Below, piece after piece: positions 36,070 to 43,782 of a DNA stretch of 64,000 bases. Source of the DNA: Metapseudomonas sp043392685 (GTDB lineage: Bacteria; Pseudomonadota; Gammaproteobacteria; Pseudomonadales; Pseudomonadaceae); NCBI GenBank assembly GCA_043392685.1, contig JBHZGM010000001.1; one strand, 5' to 3'. Position numbers and translations under genes: made by a program. Positions within the stretch are counted from its first letter, which is position 1, and every line of letters starts with the position of its first letter. Below the pieces are notes generated by a model. The model did no database searches. It had not been told where the DNA came from and saw only the letters and a list, made by a program, of their open reading frames with translations.

Positions 36070-36999
36070 ATGAACCGGAACGATCTGCGACGTGTAGACC
36101 TGAACCTGCTGGTGGTTTTCGAAACCCTGATGTACGAGAAGAACCTCACCCGGGCATCGGAGAAGCTCTTCCTCGGCCAACCCGCCGTCAGCGCCGCCCT
36201 GGCGCGCCTGCGCGACTTGTTCGACGACCCGTTGCTGGTGCGCAATGGCCGAGTCTTCGAACCCACCAAGCGCGCGTTGGAAATCCTCGAAGAGCTGCAA
36301 CCGGCGCTGGACGCGATCTCCGGCGCGGTCAGCCGGGCCAGGGATTTCACCCCGGTGACCTACCGCAATACCTTCCGCATCGGACTCTCGGACGACGTCG
36401 AGTTCGGCCTGTTTCCAGCGCTGCTCGCCCAGCTCCGCGAGGAAGCCCCCGAGGCCATAGTCGTGGTTCGCCGGGTCAACTTCCTGCTCATGTCGTCGAT
36501 GCTCGCCTCCGGGGAAATCTCGGTCGGCGTCAGCTTCACCACGGAGTTGCCGGCCAATGCCAAGCGCAAGCGGCTGCGCAACCTGTGCTGCAAGATCCTG
36601 CGCGGCGACGACCGCCCCGGTGCGCTGACGCTGGACGATTACTGCTCGCGTCCCCATGCGCTGATTTCGTTCTCGGGCGATCTGAGCGGCAACATCGACA
36701 ACGACCTCGCCCGGGTTGGCCGCAGCCGCCACGTGGTGCTGGCGGTGCCGCAGTTCGGCAGCCTGCGCTCGATCCTGAAGGGAACCGAGCTGCTGGCCAC
36801 GGTCCCGGACTACGCCGCCGACGCGCTGATCGACGGCAGCGGCCTGCGCGCCGATGCCCCGCCCTTCCCCATCCACACTACGGAGCTGTCCATGGTGTGG
36901 AACAGCGGCACCGACAACGATCCCGCCGAACGCTGGCTGCGCGAACTGATCACCCAGCACATGTCCGCGCCGCCGATGCCCACTCAGCCCGTCGCGTAG
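36070..36999 (+). CDS. LysR-family transcriptional regulator
   Basis: The 309-residue protein starts MNRNDLRRVDLNLLVVFETLM, the hallmark of the LysR winged helix (about 9-66: NLTRASEKLFLGQPAVSAALARLRDLF, split). A periplasmic-binding-like effector domain of the NodD/LeuO-like subgroup (about 95-300) follows. GGGAGG lies before the ATG. It is convergent with the DinB gene and the two overlap at their 3' ends by 16 bp. Its target cannot be read from context; kefB lies 81 bp upstream on the same strand. No pathway genes sit divergent to it. Confidence 0.92.
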   Translation: MNRNDLRRVDLNLLVVFETLMYEKNLTRASEKLFLGQPAVSAALARLRDLFDDPLLVRNGRVFEPTKRALEILEELQPALDAISGAVSRARDFTPVTYRNTFRIGLSDDVEFGLFPALLAQLREEAPEAIVVVRRVNFLLMSSMLASGEISVGVSFTTELPANAKRKRLRNLCCKILRGDDRPGALTLDDYCSRPHALISFSGDLSGNIDNDLARVGRSRHVVLAVPQFGSLRSILKGTELLATVPDYAADALIDGSGLRADAPPFPIHTTELSMVWNSGTDNDPAERWLRELITQHMSAPPMPTQPVA

Positions 37000-37502
37000 A
37001 GCGGATGCGTCTCGCGCAGGAACACGGGAAGGTCGGTGATCGGCGGCTTCGCCGGAATCTCGGCGTACATCTGGATCACGCTGCCCCGGTGATAGGACGC
37101 GTGGTTGACCACGTGCATCAGCATGGCGCCGGCCGTCATCACGCCGGGGTCGCCAGAGCAGAAGACGAACTCCACCGGCGTGGCCAGCGAGGCGTCCGTC
37201 TGTCCGGCGCTCCATGAAACGAACCAGCCGTCCATGGCCGCCTGGGCCTCCCGCAGCCCGGCCAGTTCGGGGTGCGGCACTTCCAGCCGCGTCTTGTACG
37301 GATGCGACCTGCCCTCCAGGTGGGCGCGCCATATGCAATCGATCACGTAGATGTGATTGAGCGTGCCTATGATGCTCTTGCACAGGGAGACGCGCTCCTT
37401 GCCGACCTCGTCCGGCGGCAACCCGGCCAGGTCATCGAAGAGCCGTTCATCGACCCATTGTTTGTAGTGGGCAAGCATCCTGGCCGTGTGAGCGTTGATC
37501 AT
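36984..37502 (-). CDS. DinB-family protein
   Basis: The 172-residue protein shows the four-helix DinB/YfiT layout with the usual metal-ligand histidines: LNHIYVIDCIWR and the C-terminal HVVNHASYHRGSVIQM block. DinB-like proteins are thought to be metal-dependent thiol transferases or hydrolases; the true reaction is mostly unknown. The start at 37502 is chosen by a GAAGGAGG site; an ATG at 37613 would add 37 residues unlike the family. It overlaps the lysR 3' end in convergent orientation. Confidence 0.88.
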   Translation of the reverse strand: MINAHTARMLAHYKQWVDERLFDDLAGLPPDEVGKERVSLCKSIIGTLNHIYVIDCIWRAHLEGRSHPYKTRLEVPHPELAGLREAQAAMDGWFVSWSAGQTDASLATPVEFVFCSGDPGVMTAGAMLMHVVNHASYHRGSVIQMYAEIPAKPPITDLPVFLRETHPLYATG

Positions 37503-37672
37503 CAGAGGCCCTCCTTCGGAAGGTCGGAGCCATCGCGCGGGGTGGGAGAGGTGAGCGCAGGACGACCCGATCAGTGTAGGCGCGGCCAGGAACCACGGAG
37601 CCCCGACCGTCACCTTCCCGGGCCCCTGGGGAACTGGCGGGAACTAGCAATTTGACAGCAGGCGAGCGGCTT

Positions 37673-37801
37673 CTAGCTTTAAGCAGCGTTGCCGGTGGCC
37701 TGTTCTTCGCCGTCCACTCGCAACGCTTCGTGCAGGCCGGCCACGGGCTGAAACGGGTGGGCCGCACCCTCTACCAGCCCGTGCAGGGAGCCTCGACATG
37801 A
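37673..37801 (+). pseudogene. cheR: Remnant: C-terminal end of cheR
   Basis: The frame ending at the TGA 37799-37801 reads AGGLFFAVHSQRF, then GLKRVGRTLYQPV. This matches the end of CheR methyltransferases (GGLFFxGHSExF...L..VGxTxYR). No ATG-led CheR frame exists upstream; similarity fades before about 37690, so at least 80% of the gene is missing. The TGA overlaps the cheD ATG (ATGA), the coupling expected in an intact cheR-cheD-cheB operon. Confidence 0.78.
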
Positions 37802-38409
37802 AAGGAGAAACCGCAGGCGCCATCGCCGCCACCCGCTACTTCGACCCCGACTTCCAGCTGCCGGCGGTGAAGGTGCTGCCCGGCGAGTTCTACGCCACCA
37901 CCGAGGACCAGGTGCTGGTGTCGGTGCTGGGCAGTTGCGTGGCGGTCTGCCTCTTCGACCTGCAGCGAGGCATCGGCGGCATCAACCAGTTTCTCTTGCC
38001 CGAACCCGGCCCCGGCAGCGGCCTGGCCAGCGCCGCCACCCACCACGGGGTGCGCATGATGGAACAGCTCAGCGAAGCGCTGCTGCGCCAGGGCGCCCGC
38101 CGCCACCAGTTGGCGGCCAAGGTGTTCGGGGCCGGCAACCTGCCCAACGACCTGCTGCGCTTCGACACCACCCTGCGCACCGTGGAGTTCGTCCACAGCT
38201 ACCTGGATACCGAAGGCATTCCGCTGCTGGCCGAAGACGTGATGGGGGCCGAGGCGCGCAAGGTCTACATCTTCCCGTCCAGCGGCAAGGTGCTGGTGAA
38301 GAAGCTGAAAAGCCTGCACAACGACACCATCCAGCAACGCGAGCTGGAGTACATCCTCTATCTCAAGCGCGGGGAGGCGCTGGGACCCTACGACCTGTTC
38401 AAGGAGTGA
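37798..38409 (+). CDS. cheD: Orphan CheD-like protein, probably inactive as deamidase
   Basis: The 203-residue protein matches CheD, which deamidates or demethylates chemoreceptors: LLPGEFYATTEDQ-type start (KVLPGEFYATT), the catalytic VSVLGSCVAVCLFD block with C47, and GAEARKVYIFPSSGKVLVKKL (split). The catalytic histidine normally found in GGMNHFMLP is a glutamine here (GGINQFLLP, Q64). With the neighbouring cheR and cheB reduced to stubs, the gene looks like the surviving middle of a deleted chemotaxis cluster. Whether it is still expressed is unknown. No promoter is apparent. Confidence 0.88.
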   Translation: MKGETAGAIAATRYFDPDFQLPAVKVLPGEFYATTEDQVLVSVLGSCVAVCLFDLQRGIGGINQFLLPEPGPGSGLASAATHHGVRMMEQLSEALLRQGARRHQLAAKVFGAGNLPNDLLRFDTTLRTVEFVHSYLDTEGIPLLAEDVMGAEARKVYIFPSSGKVLVKKLKSLHNDTIQQRELEYILYLKRGEALGPYDLFKE

Positions 38410-38413
38410 GCCC

Positions 38414-38446
38414 GTGCCGATCAAGGTCCTGGTGGTGGATCGGTAA
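38414..38446 (+). pseudogene. cheB: Remnant: first codons of cheB
   Basis: GTG CCG ATC AAG GTC CTG GTG GTG GAT then CGG TAA. The first nine codons give (M)PIKVLVVD, the standard CheB receiver start, which should continue D-S-A. The match breaks after the Asp codon at about 38440 and a stop follows. It starts five bases after the cheD stop, as in intact operons. Confidence 0.75.
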
Positions 38447-38485
38447 AGCGTGAGCCACCCGAACGTTCCAGGGAATGCAGGCTTG

Positions 38486-38526
38486 TTGTGGAGCGAATTC
38501 ATTCGCGAATAAATTCGCTCCCACAA
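38486..38526. repeat. Short extragenic palindrome
   Basis: TTGTGGAGCGAATTCATTCGCGAATAAATTCGCTCCCACAA is a near-perfect inverted repeat related to the GTGGGGGCGAATTCATTCGC family. It separates the broken cheB start from the end of hsaF and may act as a terminator for both converging directions. Confidence 0.75.
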
Positions 38527-38546
38527 AGACCGGCGTCGAACCCGAC

Positions 38547-39581
38547 CTACGTCGGCATCACCCCACGCTGCCGCGACAGGGTCAGGGCCAGGTCTTCGAT
38601 CATGTCTTCCTGGCCGCCCACGGTGCCCCGCCGTCCCAGTTCCACCAGCAGCTCGCGGGCCGGGATGCCGTATTTCTGCTCGGCACGCTTGGCGAACAGC
38701 AGGAAGGAGCTGTACACCCCGGCGTAGCCCAGGGTGAGGGCGTCGCGGTCGACGCGGATCGGCTGGTCCATCATCGGCACCACCAGGTCCTCGGCCACGT
38801 CCATGATCCGGTACAGGTCGATGCCGGTCTCCACACCCATGCGCGCCAGCACCGCGACGAAGACCTCCAGCGGCGTGTTGCCGGCACCGGCCCCCAGGCC
38901 CGCCACCGAACCGTCGATGCGCGCGGCACCGGCCTCGATGGCAGCCAGGGAGTTGGCAATCGCCATGCCCATGTTGTGGTGGCCGTGGAAGCCGACTTCG
39001 GTGTTCGCATCCAGGCCGGCGCGCAGCACGCCGATCTTCTCGCTCACCTCATCCGGCAGCATGTAGCCGGCCGAGTCGGTGCAGTAGATGCAGTTGGCGC
39101 CGTAACTCTGCATCAGCTTCGCCTGCTCCAGCAGTTTTTCCGCGCTGACCATGTGCGCCATCATCAGGAAGCCCACGGTATCCAGCCCCATCTTCGCCGC
39201 CATGCCGATGTGCTGGCCGGACACGTCCGCCTCGGTGCAGTGGGTGGCGACGCGGATGGTGGACACGCCGCAGTCGTGGGCCATCTTCAGGTGGTCGACG
39301 GTGCCGATGCCCGGCAGCAGCAGGGCCGAAACCTTGGCCTGCTTGAGCTTGGGAATCACCGCATCGAAATATTCCTCGTCCGAGTGGGCCGGAAAGCCGT
39401 AGTTCAGCGAGGCGCCACCCAGGCCATCGCCGTGGGTGATCTCGATCAGCGGCACGCCGGCGGCGTCCAGGCCGGTGGCCACCGCCACCATCTCGTCGAG
39501 GCTGATCTGGTGGCGCTTGGCATGCATGCCGTCGCGCAGGCTCATGTCGTGCAGGCGCACGCGCTTACCTTGCAGGTTCAT
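38547..39581 (-). CDS. hsaF: 4-hydroxy-2-oxoacid aldolase (HsaF/BphI type)
   Basis: The 344-residue DRE-TIM aldolase has the family start VRLHDMSLRDGMHAKRHQ (metal-binding D, catalytic R and H), ITHGDGLGGASLNYG, CTDSAGYMLPDEV and FHGHHNMGMAIANS. It cleaves 4-hydroxy-2-oxohexanoate (steroid pathway) or -valerate to pyruvate and an aldehyde that is channelled to its partner dehydrogenase HsaG, encoded 13 bp upstream. The operon order hsaD-hsaE-hsaG-hsaF is read on the minus strand. The general family call is certain; assignment to steroids rests on the cluster. Confidence 0.93.
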   Translation of the reverse strand: MNLQGKRVRLHDMSLRDGMHAKRHQISLDEMVAVATGLDAAGVPLIEITHGDGLGGASLNYGFPAHSDEEYFDAVIPKLKQAKVSALLLPGIGTVDHLKMAHDCGVSTIRVATHCTEADVSGQHIGMAAKMGLDTVGFLMMAHMVSAEKLLEQAKLMQSYGANCIYCTDSAGYMLPDEVSEKIGVLRAGLDANTEVGFHGHHNMGMAIANSLAAIEAGAARIDGSVAGLGAGAGNTPLEVFVAVLARMGVETGIDLYRIMDVAEDLVVPMMDQPIRVDRDALTLGYAGVYSSFLLFAKRAEQKYGIPARELLVELGRRGTVGGQEDMIEDLALTLSRQRGVMPT

Positions 39582-39594
39582 GTCGTTTCTCCGG

Positions 39595-40503
39595 TCAACG
39601 GGCAGGCAGTTGCAGGGCGCCCTTATGGGCCTCTTCGGCGAACATCTCCGCGGTGCGCAGGCCAGCGGCGGTCATGATGTCCAGGTTGCCGGCGGACTTG
39701 GGCAGGAAGTCCCCCAGCCCTTCCACCTCGATGAAGATCGACACCTTGCGGCCATCGAACACCGGGCCGTTGATCAGCTTGTAGCCCGGCACGTAGCGCT
39801 GCACTTCCTTGACCATGTGCAGCACCGAGGCGCGGATTTCCGCCTGGTCAGGTTCCCCTTCGGTGAGGCAGTGGATGGTGTCGCGCATCATCAGCGGCGG
39901 CTCGGCCGGGTTGATCACGATGATCGCCTTGCCGCGCCTGGCCCCGCCAATCTTCTCCACGGCGCCAGCGGTGGTGCGGGTGAACTCGTCGATGTTCTGC
40001 CGGGTGCCCGGCCCCACGGAGCGGGACGACACGGTGGCGACGATCTCGCCGTATTCCACAGGCTGCACGCGGGACACCGCCGCCACCATGGGAATGGTGG
40101 CCTGGCCGCCGCAGGTGACCATGTTGACGTTCATCGCCAGCCTGGCCGCGTGTTCCTTGAGGTTCACCGGCGGTACGCAGTACGGGCCGATGGCTGCCGG
40201 GGTGAGGTCGATCATGATCACGCCCAGCTCGTTGAGCTTGCGGCTGTTCTCCGCATGCACGTAGGCCGAGGTGGCATCGAAGGCGATACGGATGTCGTCG
40301 TCCAGCACGTGGGGCAGCAGGCCGTCGACGCCTTCCGCGGTGGTCTTCAGGCCGAATTCGGCGGCACGTTTCAGGCCCTCGGAGGTTGGGTCGACACCCA
40401 CCATCCACACCGGTTCGATCCATTCGGAACGGCGCATCTTGATCAACAGATCGGTGCCGATATTGCCCGGCCCGATGATGGCCGCCTTGAGTTTCTTGCT
40501 CAT
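39595..40503 (-). CDS. hsaG: Acylating acetaldehyde/propionaldehyde dehydrogenase (HsaG/BphJ type)
   Basis: The 302-residue protein has the NAD-binding start KLKAAIIGPGNIGTDLLIKM and the catalytic cysteine in NMVTCGGQATIPMV, both typical of DmpF/BphJ/HsaG. It oxidises the aldehyde from HsaF to the acyl-CoA with NAD+ and CoA, forming a channelled heterotetramer with the aldolase. In the steroid pathway the product is propionyl-CoA. It lies between hsaE (15 bp) and hsaF (13 bp). Confidence 0.94.
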   Translation of the reverse strand: MSKKLKAAIIGPGNIGTDLLIKMRRSEWIEPVWMVGVDPTSEGLKRAAEFGLKTTAEGVDGLLPHVLDDDIRIAFDATSAYVHAENSRKLNELGVIMIDLTPAAIGPYCVPPVNLKEHAARLAMNVNMVTCGGQATIPMVAAVSRVQPVEYGEIVATVSSRSVGPGTRQNIDEFTRTTAGAVEKIGGARRGKAIIVINPAEPPLMMRDTIHCLTEGEPDQAEIRASVLHMVKEVQRYVPGYKLINGPVFDGRKVSIFIEVEGLGDFLPKSAGNLDIMTAAGLRTAEMFAEEAHKGALQLPAR

Positions 40504-40518
40504 GCTGTCTCCCCGGAG

Positions 40519-41310
40519 TCAGTCGCGGAAGGACACCCGGGCACTGCCCAGGCCGTCGATGGTCAGTTCGAAGCGGTCGCCGGCACACGCCGGCTCCAGC
40601 GGTACCAGGGAGCCGGAGAGGATGATCTCGCCGGCCTTGAACGGGATGCCGAAGGCGCCCAGGGTGTTGGCCAGCCAGGCCACGGCAGTGAGCGGATTAC
40701 CCTGCACCGCCGAACCCAGGCCCTGGCTGATCGGCGCGCCGTTCTTGAACACCGTCATGCGCAGGTTGGGCAGGTCCAGCTCGCGCGGGTCCACCTGCTC
40801 GCGGCCGAGCACGAACACCCCGCAGGAAGCGTTGTCGGCCACGGTGTCCTGGATGCGGATCTTCCAGTCGTGGATGCGCGAATCGACGATCTCGAAGCAG
40901 GGCATCACGCATTCGGTGGCGTCCAGCACGTCCTGCTCGGTGACGCCCGGCCCCTTGAGGTCGCGCTTGAGCTTGAAGGCGATCTCGCCCTCGGCGCGCG
41001 GCTGGATCAGATGGTTGGCGAACAGCGAGATGCTGTCGCCGTCGTCGAACCACATGTCGCGGGTGATGAAGCCGAAGTCCGGCTGGTGCACATCGAGCAT
41101 GCGCTGCACGGCTTCGGAGGTGACGCCGATCTTCTTGCCGACGATGGCATCGCCCGCCGCCACGCGCCGCTCGATGCTGTAGAGAGAAATGCGGTAAGCG
41201 TCCTCGATGCTGATTTCTGGCCAGCGCGCAGTCAGCGGCTCCAGGGTGCGGCCGGCGAGCAGGGCCTGATAGAGCTCCTCGCCGAATTCACGTTGCCGGG
41301 CTTCGCTCAT
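40519..41310 (-). CDS. hsaE: 2-hydroxypenta/hexa-2,4-dienoate hydratase (HsaE/BphH type)
   Basis: The 263-residue protein matches the MhpD/2-keto-4-pentenoate hydratase family: ISLYSIERRVAAGDAIVGKKIGVTS (split), DFGFITRDMWF, AEGEIAFKLKRDL and the C-terminal GEIILSGSLVPL. It hydrates the dienoate released by HsaD to the 4-hydroxy-2-oxo acid used by HsaF. The start at 41310 has a GGAGG site and overlaps the hsaD stop (ATGA); a longer frame to 41388 is rejected. Confidence 0.92.
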   Translation of the reverse strand: MSEARQREFGEELYQALLAGRTLEPLTARWPEISIEDAYRISLYSIERRVAAGDAIVGKKIGVTSEAVQRMLDVHQPDFGFITRDMWFDDGDSISLFANHLIQPRAEGEIAFKLKRDLKGPGVTEQDVLDATECVMPCFEIVDSRIHDWKIRIQDTVADNASCGVFVLGREQVDPRELDLPNLRMTVFKNGAPISQGLGSAVQGNPLTAVAWLANTLGAFGIPFKAGEIILSGSLVPLEPACAGDRFELTIDGLGSARVSFRD

Positions 41311-42134
41311 GGCCGGCCCTCCGCAAGAAAGTCCAGGCTGGTGCGGTTGAACAGCTCGCGGTGTTCCACCATCACCCAGTGGCCGCACTCGCTGAGCATC
41401 ACGAAACGGATGTTGCGGCAGGCTTCCAGCATGGTCTGGGCGCCGGAAGACGGGCAGAACTTGTCGTTCATGCCCCAGAAACCGAGGATCGGGCAGGACA
41501 GCTCGGACAGGCGCGCCGCCATGTTCGGCACCTGCATGGTGCTCAGCACGCAGCGTGGTTGCTGTTGCACCACGGCGACCCGCTCGCTGACGGTTTCATC
41601 GCTGATCAGCGAAGCATCGTAGAGCTGCAGGGCCAGCAGCCGACGCATGCCCTCGGCGTCGTTCAGCTCGCCATTGGCAAAGGCGGCGCCCATCTTCTGG
41701 ATGCCTTCCATCTGCAGGTAGTACTGCTCCTTCTCCATCAGGCCGCCGGGGGCCATCAGCACCAGGCGGCTGACGCGGCGCGGCGCATCCAGGGCCAGCT
41801 TGATGGCGATGGCGCCGCCCAGGGAATTGCCCACCAGCACGCAGCGCGGGATGTCCAGGGCGTCCAGCAGGCCGCTCAGGGCAGCCACGAAGAAGTCCAG
41901 GGTGTATTGGGTTTCCGGCTTGTCGGAAAGGCCGTAGCCCGGCAGGTCGGGGACTATCACCCGATAGCCGGACTGCTCGAACACCGGGTAGTTCTGCTTG
42001 AAGTTGCTGTGGCCGCTGGCTCCGGGGCCGCTGCCGTGAATGAACACCACCGGCTCGCCTTCGCCAGCCTCCAGGTAGTGCAATCGCAGACCATCGGGCA
42101 GCGTGACGAAACGCCCTTGCGGTAGCGCGCCCAT
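41307..42134 (-). CDS. hsaD: meta-cleavage product hydrolase (HsaD type)
   Basis: The 275-residue alpha/beta hydrolase has the MCP-hydrolase oxyanion motif HGSGPGASG (33-41), nucleophile S104 in VGNSLGGA, D224 in GMNDKFCP and H252 in CGHWVMVEH. HsaD cleaves the C-C bond in 4,5:9,10-diseco steroid (DSHA), yielding HIP (rings C/D) and the dienoate used by HsaE. BphD-type aromatic hydrolases share the motifs; cluster context favours the steroid role. First gene of the hsaD-E-G-F unit, transcribed away from the SDR gene at 42443. Confidence 0.93.
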   Translation of the reverse strand: MGALPQGRFVTLPDGLRLHYLEAGEGEPVVFIHGSGPGASGHSNFKQNYPVFEQSGYRVIVPDLPGYGLSDKPETQYTLDFFVAALSGLLDALDIPRCVLVGNSLGGAIAIKLALDAPRRVSRLVLMAPGGLMEKEQYYLQMEGIQKMGAAFANGELNDAEGMRRLLALQLYDASLISDETVSERVAVVQQQPRCVLSTMQVPNMAARLSELSCPILGFWGMNDKFCPSSGAQTMLEACRNIRFVMLSECGHWVMVEHRELFNRTSLDFLAEGRP

Positions 42135-42232
42135 GGGACTCTCCTCGGCTTGTTGTTTGGCCGGATTATTCGGCGCGCCCCGGTGGGCAACATCGTCCGA
42201 GAGGACTAGCAGGCACCGGCGGACTGCTTCTC

Positions 42233-42329
42233 TGTGGGGGCGAATTCATTCGCTTAGGGCGGCGCAGCTGCCCCGGGGGCATTACAGGGCAGACCATCGG
42301 TCTGCTTAGCGAATGAATTCGCCCCCACA
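42233..42329. repeat. Full copy of the GTGGGGGCGAATTCATTCGC repeat
   Basis: Opens TGTGGGGGCGAATTCATTCGC and closes GCGAATGAATTCGCCCCCACA, a perfect outer stem, with GGCGCAGCTGCCCC and GGGCAGACC inside. It lies in the divergent gap between hsaD and the SDR gene. Confidence 0.88.
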
Positions 42330-42442
42330 AGGAGTGCCCCTACAGGCCATTTCTCCCACATCGCCCTAGTCCTCCCGGACGTAGGCACCCCGCCCTGCCC
42401 GCCCTAGCCTCTGCCCATCGACAACCGACAGACGAGGCAGCC

Positions 42443-43216
42443 ATGGGCGATGCAATGGATTTCAGCGGCAAGGTGGTACTGGTGACCGGGGGCGGCAAGG
42501 GCGTGGGACGGGGCATCAGCCAGCGCTTCCTCGCCTGCGGCGCCGAGGTGGTGATCTGTGGCCGCAATGCCCCCGACCAGCTGCCGGGCCATGCCGGTCG
42601 CGAGGCGCACTTCCTGCCCTGCGACGTGCGCGACATCGAGCAGCTGCAGCAGTTGGTGGACGCCATCGTCGACCGCTTCGGCCGCCTCGACGTGCTGGTG
42701 AACAACGCCGGCGGCGCGCCCCATGCCGAGGCTGCCACGGCCTCGCCGCGCTTCTCCGAATCCATCATCCGCCTCAACCTGCTGGCGCCGCTCAACCTCG
42801 CCCAACTGGCCAACCGGGTCATGCAGGCACAGCCGGGCGGCGGCGCCATCGTCAATATCTGCAGCGTCAGCGCTACCCGCCCCTCTCCCGGCACCGCTGC
42901 CTACGGCGCGGCCAAGGCCGGGCTGCTCAACCTGACCCGCTCGCTCGCCGTGGAATGGGCGCCGAAGGTACGGGTGAATGCCGTGACGGCGGGGCTGATC
43001 CTCACCGAACAAGCCGAACTGCACTACGGCGATGCCGAAGGCGTGGCGCGGGTGGCAGCGGGGATTCCGCTGCAGCGCATGGCCAGCCCGCAGGACATTG
43101 GCGATGCCTGCCTGTACCTGGCGTCACCGCTGGCCAGCTATGTGAGCGGCGCGGATATCTGCGTGCATGGCGGCGGGGAGAAGCCGGCGTTTCTTGCGGC
43201 GTCCGGCGTCAATTGA
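42443..43216 (+). CDS. Short-chain dehydrogenase/reductase in the steroid region
   Basis: The 257-residue classical SDR has a cofactor loop VTGGGKGVGRG (TGxxxGxG), NNAGG, catalytic S in ICSVSATRP, and Y/K in AAYGAAKAG. The Arg/Asp context after beta-2 (VICGRNAP) suggests NADP. The substrate is unknown; given the neighbourhood, a hydroxysteroid or hydroxyacyl-CoA step is likely but not shown. It is the only + strand enzyme gene of the catabolic region apart from the hydrolase at 50068. The nested palindrome at 43223-43295 begins seven bases after its stop and may act as terminator. Confidence 0.88.
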   Translation: MGDAMDFSGKVVLVTGGGKGVGRGISQRFLACGAEVVICGRNAPDQLPGHAGREAHFLPCDVRDIEQLQQLVDAIVDRFGRLDVLVNNAGGAPHAEAATASPRFSESIIRLNLLAPLNLAQLANRVMQAQPGGGAIVNICSVSATRPSPGTAAYGAAKAGLLNLTRSLAVEWAPKVRVNAVTAGLILTEQAELHYGDAEGVARVAAGIPLQRMASPQDIGDACLYLASPLASYVSGADICVHGGGEKPAFLAASGVN

Positions 43217-43222
43217 AGCGCT

Positions 43223-43295
43223 GATGGGTTTCGTACCTCTACCCATCCTGCGGAAGCGTGCCCGCAGGATGGCGTCGAGCGAAGCGAAACCCATC
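43223..43295. repeat. Nested extragenic palindrome
   Basis: GATGGGTTTCG (43223-43233) pairs with CGAAACCCATC (43285-43295). Inside it, CCATCCTGCGG (43242-43252) pairs with CCGCAGGATGG (43262-43272). It sits between converging genes and could terminate transcription both ways. Confidence 0.75.
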
Positions 43296-43302
43296 GAATG
43301 TG

Positions 43303-43386
43303 CTACGCGGATTCCACCATCGAATGCGCCCGGAACACCGTCTCGACGACCTTCCAGTGCCCGGCGATGCGCGCCTCGAGGCTCAT
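43303..43386 (-). CDS. Possible 27-aa coupled ORF after ksi
   Basis: ATG at 43384-43386 overlaps the ksi stop (ATGA). The frame reads MSLEARIAGHWKVVETVF and ends after 27 codons, next to the palindrome. The arrangement imitates the start of a translationally coupled gene, so it may be the head of a truncated gene. No family is recognised. Confidence 0.3.
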   Translation of the reverse strand: MSLEARIAGHWKVVETVFRAHSMVESA

Positions 43387-43772
43387 GACGCCTCCCTCGG
43401 CACCAGGTTGGCCTGCCCCCAGTAGGCCTTCATCGAACGGATGCGGCCTTCGGCGTCGAACTCCATCACGTCGATTACCTGGATGGAGCACGGCGCGCCG
43501 TTCCACACCAGATCCACGCAGAACGGCACCGCGCCGCTGCCGGCGTGGCTGGCCGAGACAGGGCCGGTGCGACGGGCACGGGCGTTGGCGCGTCCCAGGC
43601 CTTCGCGGTAGAAGCGGCCGATGGCCTCGACGCCCACATGGGGTGGGCTGCCGATGGGGTCTTCCACGGTGGCGTCGGCGGCGTAGAGCGCGACGATGCC
43701 GTCGATATCGCAGGCATCCACCAGTTCGACATAGCGGGCCATGGTTTCCTGGATCTGTTGCGGACTGATCAT
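43383..43772 (-). CDS. ksi: Steroid delta-5-3-ketoisomerase
   Basis: The 129-residue protein aligns by memory with Pseudomonas putida KSI along its length (MARYVELVD, VEDPIG, FYREGLG, TGPVSASH, VIDVMEFD, AYW). The catalytic residues are all present: general base D38 and oxyanion-hole Y14 and D101, equivalent to D40, Y16 and D103 of the P. putida enzyme. KSI moves the C5-C6 double bond of 3-keto-steroids to C4-C5, an entry step in steroid catabolism. GAGGAG precedes the ATG. It follows a thiolase gene by 10 bp. This is the most specific steroid marker in the window. Confidence 0.95.
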   Translation of the reverse strand: MISPQQIQETMARYVELVDACDIDGIVALYAADATVEDPIGSPPHVGVEAIGRFYREGLGRANARARRTGPVSASHAGSGAVPFCVDLVWNGAPCSIQVIDVMEFDAEGRIRSMKAYWGQANLVPREAS

Positions 43773-43782
43773 CAGAGGCTCC

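Noticed and set aside
39436..41622. 728-codon + strand frame across hsaE, hsaG and hsaD
   Set aside because: Shadow of the minus-strand genes: His/Gly/Ala-rich translation without motifs, while the opposite strand encodes intact enzymes with catalytic residues.
38547..42134. Biphenyl/phenol (bph/dmp) meta-pathway interpretation for the hydrolase-hydratase-aldolase-dehydrogenase set
   Set aside because: The families are shared, but KSI, IpdA/B/C/F and FadE30/FadA6 types next to it, and no aromatic ring-hydroxylating dioxygenase, favour steroids.
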